Assembly (NCBI GenBank): GCA_029844215.1 | Contig: CM056724.1 | Location: forward strand, 80,061,093-80,125,092 | DNA: 64,000 bases | Direction of reading: 5' to 3' | DNA from: Przewalskia tangutica | Taxonomy: Eukaryota > Streptophyta > Magnoliopsida > Solanales > Solanaceae | In this document: piece by piece, positions 55,775 to 64,000 of the stretch | Layout of the letters: each line of letters starts with the position of its first letter | Position numbering within the stretch: position 1 is the first letter of the stretch | The notes under the pieces: model-generated | What the model was told of the DNA's origin: nothing | The model's database searches: none | Seen by the model: the letters and a program-made list of their open reading frames with translations, nothing else | Position numbers and translations under genes: made by a program

Positions 55775-56965
55775 ATGCCTCGCGCCAAACGAGCCCGAAG
55801 GGCAAGGCGGCCGAGGAGCCGCTAGTGAGATCTGAGGAGAGTGCGAAGCGCGAGCCGGGACGCAGGTTGTGCTTGAGCCCGAGTTTTGCGACGCCCGGCC
55901 CAATGAGTTTAGAGCGCGGCGATGGGCTTTGAGACCACCGTACTGAGCCTCGGTCTCACGGCTGGAAGCGAGAGAGATAAGTACAAGGAGATGGCGATTC
56001 TTGGCGGTCGTGGCAGATATGAGGATAAATTTGGATCTGGCGATTCAGTTCCGATGCACGATGGTTCACCCGGCGAGATAGTTTGAGGCTACGAGACTTT
56101 ACGAGTTGTAGCCCTTGAGTTTTATGGGTCGAGGCACGAGGATGATCGCGAGAGTTCATCCGGCGATTCTGATGGGTCGCGAGTGATCAAGGCTTGGAGA
56201 CCGAGTCGGTGGTCTTAGGTTCGCATCGGTGCGTGATCCGCATGATCGTGGTTTTGGTCGTGGGAGTTGTCGAGGAGAGCATGCGCTTCCAGATATGGGG
56301 CGAGTTCTCGAGAGGCATTCCTCACTCACTTCTTGCCTCGCGGATGAGGAGGGCACGGGCAGTTTATGATCTTTGAGGCGAGAGGCGTGCGGTTGGAGTA
56401 CAACGTGGAGTTTGACTCGTTGGCTCGGTATGTCCCGCTTTAGTGGCAACCATGGAGGATAGAGTGCACCGCTACGTCAGGGCTAGATGATTACTTGGAG
56501 AGGCTTGTTGAGTGTAGCTCTTCAGGGCATGGACATTGCGCGTGCGAGCTCATGCACCGGGATGTGAGGCACGGAGAGGTCGACGGAATGACGAATCGGC
56601 GAAGAGGCGAACAACGGGGCCCTTTGGTGACTTTCGAGGCGGACCGCCTCGAAGATACTAGTTTTGTACCTCCGCCCGGTGCAGTGGTCCTCCACAACCT
56701 TGAGCATCGAGTATTCGGGAAGCGGTCGGGCTCCAGGTTGAGTTTCGAAGTAAGGGTGTTGGCGGATCACGGTCACCCTACCTCGGTGTGGTCGATGTGG
56801 TAGACGCATTTCGGAAGTGTCGTGGTGCGAGGAGCTTGTTATTTTGCGGCGGCGGGGCCATTTGCGAGGCTGTCAGGCCAAGGGTAGCACGGATGTTACG
56901 ACTCGGCGCCAGGATCGATGGTGGTTCATCACGCCGCTGGTGCGCCTGCAGTGGGGTGTGATTAA
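55775..56965 (+). pseudogene. gag: P3 gag-like gene, frameshifted
   Basis: Aligns with the gag of P1 and P2 from the start at 55775 (ATGCCTCGCGCC) to the knuckle region. Readable pieces include VTFEADRLEDTSFVPPP (from about 56628). The zinc-knuckle region (56790-56880) is badly disrupted. Nothing resembling protease or RT follows before the 3' LTR. Since both P3 LTRs are very similar, the element is young, and this amount of gag damage is unexpected. Base-level sequence error at CAG/CTG is a plausible cause. Confidence 0.72.
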
Positions 56966-57721
56966 GCGGTAGAGACGGTATATCCTTAACCCTCTAGAGT
57001 TTTGTATCTTTGATGTGTTTAGTGTTATGTTCGGATAGCTTTGTGCTAAAATGTGATTTAGAAAAGCGGTTAGTGTAGAAGGGTAAGCACAGGGGCATGG
57101 TAAGTGTGAACCTTAGACTATTTCACGATTGAGACCTTAGAGGTAAGGTCGTCTTGTGTAAAAGATTTATTTTATGTTTGACCTTTATCGATGTCGTAGT
57201 ATACGTGGAGTTATTGTGAAATTCCTTGGGTTGTGTATACGAAGTGGTAGCTTTCATGATGTGAATTAGTAAGATTGTTCCGTATCAGGAGCAAGAGTTG
57301 GCGACGGAGGTCGGGTTGAGGCGTTTCTTGGGTCAACGTAGTCGGTTTAGGTGGGGTCAGTGCAGGTGGTCCCGCCAGGTAGGGTCACGAGGTGCTAGGC
57401 CCCGGTTTAGGTGACCATCGTATGAGTTCGTGGATATGTTCGACGAGCGGTTCGTGAAGGCGGGAATGGCCTTAAAGAAGATTGAGGTTAGTAAGATGAC
57501 CAAGTTTGGAGGTAGTGACTCACGGTTTGAAGCTGGCGATGGTGAAGTATGGCACGTCCTGAGTGACACTAGAACCTCGCGGCAAAGTGACAAAAGTGGA
57601 AGGAAAAGAACGTGTGTTATTTCGTGGCCAAGCTGGGGCGTTGGCAACTTGTTAGAGGAACTTTATCGATATCCGTCTTGAGAAGGAACATTCGGGACGA
57701 ATGTTTCTAAGGAGGGGAGAA
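56966..57721 (+). other. P3 gag-to-LTR tail with conserved patch, hairpin and polypurine tract
   Basis: A frame at 57430-57681 contains FVKAGMALKKIEVSKMTKFGG, split here across KK/IE only by unit; the P1 equivalent differs by conservative changes. A perfect 8-bp hairpin (57687-57705) is followed by the purine tract AAGGAGGGGAGAA (57709-57721). No pol domain. Confidence 0.65.
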
Positions 57722-60700
57722 TGTTATACCGTATTTCACGAGTATATACGTGGGGCGTCGTCTGACAATTTGAGACTTAAAGTTTGGCTAGTTTGAAATT
57801 TTGTGCACAACCCCCGTATAGAATCGTTTTTCAGCGAAACGTTTTATAGAACTTGCGAAGGGAAAATTCCGGCTATGTCGTTTTGTATTTTTGCGGATTT
57901 TTCCGAGCGACGGAACATTTTTGGGCCAACGAGAGGTGACACTTGTCACCTCAGTGGCGATGTGAATGGCCGGTTGGGTCACGGGTTTGGGGCCAATTGG
58001 CTCCTTGTTTTGGCCTTGTTTTGTGGCTTGTTTGGTGCCTTGTTACGTGCCATGTTTGGTGGAGTAGGGATAGGGTGCACTTGGCTTGATCAAGGCCTTA
58101 CACTTGCCTTGCACATGGCTTGATCTTGGCCGTTGGTTGGCTTTTGGTTTTCTATAAATACCCACTAAGCTTGAAGACTTCATCATCCAAAATCTCCCAA
58201 GTCTTGAGTCCTCTCCTCCTCTTGAGTTGTTCTCGTCCTAAGCCTTCCCCTCCCCTTTGAGTGGCCTTGTGGCGAGAGCCTCCCCTTAGTAGTGTTGGTA
58301 GGGTACCCCTAGCCTAGTTGTTTCGTATAATACACCCTCGTGGTAGAAGTATTCTCAAGTATTGTTATAATGCCCAAAATACCTTAGCCTTTACCTTGTA
58401 GTATTCCAAAAGTTACCTCTATCGTAGAGCAGGAAATACTACCTTTTGTCCTTTTAGTCTCAAACGAAACCCTAAGGAAATCTTCATAGTTGGTTGAAGT
58501 ATTTAAGTAGAATTTGGTTAGAACTTCTAAGGGTTGTTTGGAGGCGGATTGGAGCGCACGGAGTTGGAGCTAAACCTTGCTCCGGATCGACTTTTATCTC
58601 GGATAATTTTGGGCTTATCGAGGTAAATAATCTTGTCCCCTTATTGTAATTCGAAATTACATGTTGTAGGATTATATAGTTGAAGTATACTATATATAGA
58701 ATGAACATAGCTGCGGCAATGTCTTTTGACTTAAGCTGAATATAATAAAAAGAGAATGACTGTAATTACATAGGAGTGTATTCTGAGACTTGTGGTATTC
58801 TTGTATAGTAGAATTGTATACGTCAGGTTAGGCGTATAACCCCGGTTGTCTTGGTAGCGGCCTCGATAGAGGAGGAGATTTCTGTTATGTTGCGGAGAGT
58901 CTTGCGAATTTTCTGTAGAATATGGAACCGTGCGGTTAGAAGTTAATAGACATTTGTGGCCTTATAGGTGGAAGTACTGCGAGTAGCGTATTCTACTTGA
59001 AGAGTGGAAACGGCTAGCGATTCTGATCTTGTGGGCGTTTTGCTTATTGTCGATACTCGTCGCGAGGTATGTGAACCTCTTCCTATCCTTCTAGCATGAT
59101 GCTTTGTAAACTATGTAGTACGGTGAGGCGTACATGTGTTAAATGAGTTGGTTGGTTTAAAACATAGGGTGTTATAATAGCTTTATGGGAAGTTAGTTAT
59201 AACGACTCTATGTAGGTAAAAGATTGGTTTGTTGATTGTAGAAGTTAAGGGACTTGATCTTGAAAGATAAGAGACTTAACTTGTTTTACTTGGTTATTAA
59301 CATTTTGTTAAATGTGTTGTGAAACCTCATTCACGAGTAATGAGTACTTGGTTTTAAAAAGAATAATGTTTCTTGATTTGGAAATGAGAATAAGTGTCGA
59401 GCAAACCACAGCGCTAATAAAGGAAGGTGTATTGACAATTAACTAATTGTTATTAAAACCAGTAGAAACCTCCATCTGCATAGAAGCTAAGATAAGACAA
59501 AATTGTATTACATTTCCTAGATCATGGCTGTTGTAACAAGATTGTTGTAAACAAGAATAAACGGCTCACGTACAAAACATATGTTACTCAATTGTTTTAA
59601 AAGAGATTAAGACTATGAGTTATGAAACCCTTCTAAAAATGAGAAACTTGAGCATTTGAAATTAGGCAAACTTGAACGTTTGGAAAATAATGTTGTTACT
59701 TGATTTTACAAAGGGAAGTATTTTGGTTTACCTAAAAATGTGAGTCACTCTATTTTTATACTACGGTATCGGGTGACCTTTATGAAAGGAATGGATCTCT
59801 TAAAAGGAATTTAACGTCGTAGTACTTTAGGAGTTAAAACCAGGACTTTGATACGAAATGGAAGTACCTTGAGTTGTGTGTAACTTGCCTATGCTTGTTG
59901 TTGTGTAACTCGCCTATGCTTGTTGTGATAGCCTTTGTTGTGCAAGTGTTGATATCAGGTGACTTCTTGGGAAGGAGTGGATCTTTTTATAAAGGTCTAG
60001 AAGTATGGTAATTTGCTTGAGCTTGTTTGTGATAGCCTGGTTGTGCGGTATATTGTTGTTGATGTCACATGGACATTTCTACACCGATGCAGAATTCCGG
60101 GGGCATGTGGTCATGCGGCAGGGTTGATTACCTGATATATTGTTATTGTGGTTACATGGACATGTCTACACCGATGCAGTCGGGCGTGTGGCGTGCGGCG
60201 GGTAAATCACCCAATATTATTGTTGATAATGTCACTTGGGCGTGTCTGCCGTCTGAATTCCGGGGGCATGTGGCCATGGGGCATTGTTATTATTGTTGCA
60301 TCATGGACACGTCTACACCGATGCAGAAATTCCGGGGGCATGTGGCCATGGGGCATTGTTATTATTGTTGCATCATGGACACGTCTACACCGATGCAGAA
60401 ATTCCGGGGGCGTGTGGCCATGGGGCATTGTTATTAGTGTTGCATCATGGACATGTCTACACCGATGCAGAATTCCGGGGGCATGCGGCCATGATGCGAA
60501 CATGATTGATGTTGTGGGCGTGAGACCCATAGTTATATTTGAGTGATGACTTGAGGGCGTGAGTCCCTGACTTGACATGACTGCTTTTATGTTGTGAACT
60601 GTAGTTTTGTTATCATACATGTCTCCTGTTTTTATATAAGACTGTTATGATTTCATTTACAGTATTTTTCAGTTTCACATACTTGGTACCTGTTGTACTG

Positions 60701-61104
60701 ACCTCCTTCGGGGGGCTGCGTTCATGCCGCAGGTAGGAGTACATCGGTAGTGGATCCTCGCTCATAGGATCACGATTCGTATTGGAAGCTCCGTTTCTCG
60801 GAGGCTTATTCTTTGGTATGTGTTCCACGAGTTGTAGGTTCTTGTACATTCGGGGTATGGCGGGGCCTGTCCGTCATGGTTGTTGTAAATCTTAGAGTGC
60901 AGTAATCTTGTTGTGGGCAAGGTTGTAAAAAGGATTAAACTGTCGGGTTTTATGTATATATCTGAAAGCATTTGTTTTTGGTTGGCTTTGTTTATGATCA
61001 TATATCTTGTTTCATGTTTATGTTTTATTTTCCTGGTTTTCTCGATGTTGTATCACTAGGGTGCCGGGTAAGGCACGATCCACGGGCCGGATCGGGTCGT
61101 GACA
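57722..61104 (+). repeat. P3 3' LTR
   Basis: TGTTATACCG to GGGTCGTGACA. Near-identical in plan and length to the 5' LTR; visible differences cluster at CAG/CTG sites. TATA at 58153-58160, gag-only block at 59464-59528, minisatellite at 60068-60490. Confidence 0.92.
60068..60490 (+). repeat. 87-bp-class minisatellite in P3 3' LTR
   Basis: About five units, the same class and order as 54540-54960 with one unit shortened near 60230-60255. Confidence 0.85.
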
Positions 61105-64000
61105 AGGCCCCGCCATGCCACGAATATACAAAAATCTACTACTTGAGGAACCGTACCACGTGACAAGCTTAGGAGATATGGAGCTTCAGAACCGAACGCG
61201 ACCACAAGAGTGTGGATCGACAAGCTATGTACCTCAACTGCGGCATGAACGCCCCGAAGGAGGTCGATCAGGTACCAAGTATGTGAAGCGTAAAATCAGT
61301 AAATGAAATCATAATAGTCTATATAAAGCGAGAGACATGTATGATAACCAAACTACGAGACACAACACATATGATCATGTCAAGTCAGGGACTCACGCCC
61401 GTAAAGTCATCACTCAAATACAACCCGAGAATTTAACTCGCACAATGGCCACATGCCCCGGCATCTCACCTCGGTATAAGCATGGCCATGGAACCATCCT
61501 AGTGGGCCCATACCCGTGGACCATCCAGCGTGTCGGTATGCCCAAAGGAGTCAACAAGATAACAATCCCTGTGGAAGCATACCCGTGGGCCACCCAACGC
61601 GTCGGTATGTCCAAACAACTAACAAGATAATACTCACTGTGGACGCATACCCGTGGGCTACCCAACGTGTCAGTATGTCCAAACAATTAACCAGATAACA
61701 CTCCTAATGGGAACATACCCGTGGGCTACCCAACGTGTCAGTATGCCCATCAATCAACGGATAATGGCCCTCCATCGAGAGACTCGGTAGCACACAACCA
61801 AACACTTGCACAACAAGGCTATCACAACAAGCAGAGGCCAGTTACACACAACTCAAGGTACTATAATCACTTCTTAACACAACATCAAGTATACCATTTA
61901 AAACCCGAGTATTTAACCCCTTAAAGGTCAAGGTACTCCTACCTTTTATAAACAAGTCACTTATGTTTTTCATCACAAGGAGTTCAATATTTGAAAACGA
62001 GTTACTTCCTTTTTTCCAAAAATCAAGTTACCATTTTAAATCTAATAATGAATCCCTTCCTTTATTTTCTTAAAGTCGTTATAATTAACTTCCAATAAAG
62101 CTATTATAACACTTTATGTTTTAAAACAATACAAGACAAAACCATGCCTTTCTTTTAAAACAAAACACTTCCAATTCTTAGGTCTCTTTTCTTTTAGAAA
62201 TCGAATTCCTTACTTTGAAATTTTTAAGAAGATCAAAACTTGATTTCAATAGTTCTTATTAGAATGACCATGATCTAGGAAATGTAATACAATTTTGTCT
62301 TATCTTAGCTTCTATGCGGATGGAGGTTTCTCTTGGTTTTAACATGATTGAATGTCATTACTATTTCCTTTATTAACGCTGCATTGGCTTGTTCGATTCT
62401 TCTTCCCATTTCAAATTTGGGTAACATTATTCCTTTTAAAAACCAAGGACTCATTTCTCACGAATGAGGTTTCACACTTTGACACCATTTAAGTCAAATC
62501 ACTTGTCCTTTGAAATCAACAAAACATTCTTTTACTTACATAAAGTGGTTATAACCAACTTCCCATAAAACCGTTATAACACTTTATGTTTTAACAACCA
62601 ATTACACTATAAGCCCTTATGAGATCAAGAGGGCTTATTCTTTAACAACCAAGCACTTATTACTAACGAATAAGATTTTCCTACTCTTTTCTTCAAACAA
62701 TCAAGACCACTTACACTTCATATCAAGTCAAGGCACAAAAGGAGATTTAATTCCTTTAACACGCGTCTACCGCACTATATATTTCACAAATAGTCATGCT
62801 GAAGAGGATAGGAAGAATCACATACCTCGCGACGATTGTCGACAATAAGCAAAATGCTCCACAGTACTATCGCCCTTAAGTAGAATATGCTACCGTAGTA
62901 CTTCAATCCTATAAGGGTCATAAAACGTCTATCAAACTCTAGCTTCGAACGTAGAATAACTAAGTGCAAAGTCCCCAAATTCTACGACAATTTGGACGAC
63001 ACTTCCTTTGTCTTTACTAACTTGCCACCTTTGCTAAGGTCGAATTCAATAACCCAACGCCCCACACTAAACCAACCTTAAACCCCTTTCTAATCTTTCA
63101 AATCCAAGTTCTTAGGTCTAACATGATATCTAGCCCTAGACATCTTCAACAATTACAATCTCCCTTTACAACATGCGACGTCCCAATTAGAAATCCAATT
63201 GAAGTTACAATCTTAAGGCTAACATGCCCATTTCAGTTTTTAACAAGACAACAAGATCCAAATCTATACAATATAAAACAGCCTCAGGCTCAATTCTATA
63301 CTACTACAATATAACAGCCTTAGGCTCAACTCTAAACTACTAAAATAAAACAGCCTCAGGCTCACATCTATACTACTAAAATAAAACAGCCTTAGGCTCA
63401 TAACCAAGAGAAAGGGGAAACTTTTACCTTAAGGAATAGCCCACAAAAGCCCCTTTTTCTTCCACCTCTTTCCGTCAAAATCGCCCACCAGCGTTACCCA
63501 CACTTTTTCTTCTTGCCGCCGCTCCAACAATCTCCTCTAAAGCTAGGTTTTCTTCCAAAAACTAGAGAGAAGGGAGAGGGTTTTTCTTAGGAGGGTTTGG
63601 AAATGAAATGAAATGGAATGGCCAAGTCTTCCAAGACTTGGCCCTAAAATAGGACCACTTATCGATAAAGGATGGGAGGGACACTTGTCACCCTCCCATA
63701 GGTTATAAACGAAATATCCCATGTTTTTCGTCACTTACTGGGCAAAATTCCCGCCTCGGCGCCGCCGCCGGCGCCGCGGCGCTTCCACTTCCAAAAATAA
63801 ATCTTCGCGTGTGTATGGCGGCCAGCGTCGCGCCGCGCATTTCGCCTGCAGCCCCGGTACAAGCGGCGCGCGACCCTGCGATCCGGCCGCGGCCGCTGTA
63901 CCTGAACCAGCTGCTGCGCGCACTGCGCCAAACTTGTAACTTCCATAACTTTTGACTCCGATGTCCAAACGACGAACGGTTTGTTGCGTTGGGATCTAGA
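61105..64000 (-). repeat. M2 5' LTR, part 2, running out of the window
   Basis: Continues from 52198 ('aggccccgccatgcc') and follows 47108-50012 of the M2 3' LTR, including the 69-bp array (61503-61755), the gag-only block (62267-62330), the 36-bp repeat (63272-63400) and the GC-rich patch (63740-63930). Confidence 0.9.

Larger units (their letters stand above)
52199..61104 (+). mobile_element. P3: complete gag-only LTR retrotransposon, plus strand, inside the M2 5' LTR
   Basis: 5' LTR 52199-55577 (3379 bp), internal region 55578-57721 (2144 bp), 3' LTR 57722-61104 (3383 bp). The empty site is visible in the M2 3' LTR near 47106 ('gacggacaggccccgcc'). A clean 5-bp target duplication is not visible (left ...ggacag, right aggccc), possibly because of base errors at the CAG. 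It is the only complete plus-strand element in the window. Confidence 0.92.
46870..64000 (-). mobile_element. M2: gag-only LTR retrotransposon, minus strand, interrupted by P3, right end outside window
   Basis: 3' LTR 46870-50192; internal region 50193-51964 (1.77 kb, gag only); 5' LTR 51965-52198 resuming at 61105 and running past 64000. By alignment with the 3' LTR, position 64000 corresponds to about 50012, so roughly 180 bases of LTR are missing. It is inserted in the LINE after 'ttagagagt'. Confidence 0.88.

Noticed and set aside
63721..63968. Arg/Ala-rich frames at the right edge and at 49754-50128
   Set aside because: Produced by the GC-rich patch of the M2 LTRs; frames differ between the two copies.
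1..64000. tRNA, rRNA or snoRNA genes
   Set aside because: I saw only tRNA-complementary primer-binding sites and no cloverleaf-like or rRNA-like sequence; a tRNAscan or Rfam search was not possible.

Overview
This window is plant repeat DNA. I find no host gene, rRNA, tRNA or CRISPR array. Essentially every base belongs to an LTR retrotransposon, a LINE, or a LINE-dependent insertion, stacked inside one another. The plant origin rests on three things: a Ty3/gypsy chromovirus of the Tekay/Del type (gag-PR-RT-RH-IN-chromodomain), primer-binding sites matching plant initiator tRNA-Met, and an L1-type LINE with a DUF4283/zinc-knuckle ORF1 and a C-terminal zf-RVT domain. A eudicot is likely. The LTR-end motif (GTCACGACCC...) reminds me of Solanaceae repeats, but that is memory-based and weak.

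Names used here. P1, P2, P3 and S1 are plus-strand gag-only elements or LTRs. M1 and M2 are minus-strand gag-only elements. TK is the autonomous-type Tekay element, S2 a minus-strand solo LTR, OUT an outer minus-strand LTR, and NL a non-autonomous LINE-like insertion.

Layout. 1-6160 is P1, whose 5' LTR starts before the window. 6161-13269 is P2, whose 5' LTR appears to be split by P1. 13270-14176 plus 40966-41118 is OUT. 14177-40965 is M1 (5-bp target duplication GGAAT). M1 contains S1 (18820-20841) and TK (23702-38983, target duplication CTTAA). TK in turn contains S2 (25762-29209) and NL (34291-36336, about 17-bp target duplication). 41119-41249 is a scrap of another LTR, entered by the LINE (41250-46869, minus). 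The LINE's 5' region is interrupted by M2 (46870 to beyond 64000), and M2's 5' LTR is interrupted by the complete element P3 (52199-61104).

The gag-only elements share one plan: LTRs of about 3.3-3.6 kb, an internal region of only about 1.8-2.3 kb with a Gag-like ORF, and no pol. They look like TR-GAG parasites of a Tekay chromovirus such as TK, whose Gag they resemble. A TATAAATA box about 420-670 bp into the LTR implies a transcribed leader of about 2.7-2.9 kb. That leader holds conserved blocks, hairpins and a tandem-repeat slot filled by different minisatellites in different copies.

Important caveat: repeat copies differ largely by small losses at CAG/CTG trinucleotides, including inside the primer-binding sites. 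This suggests a systematic basecalling artefact at plant CHG-methylation sites, so many frameshifts called here as pseudogene lesions may not exist in the real DNA.
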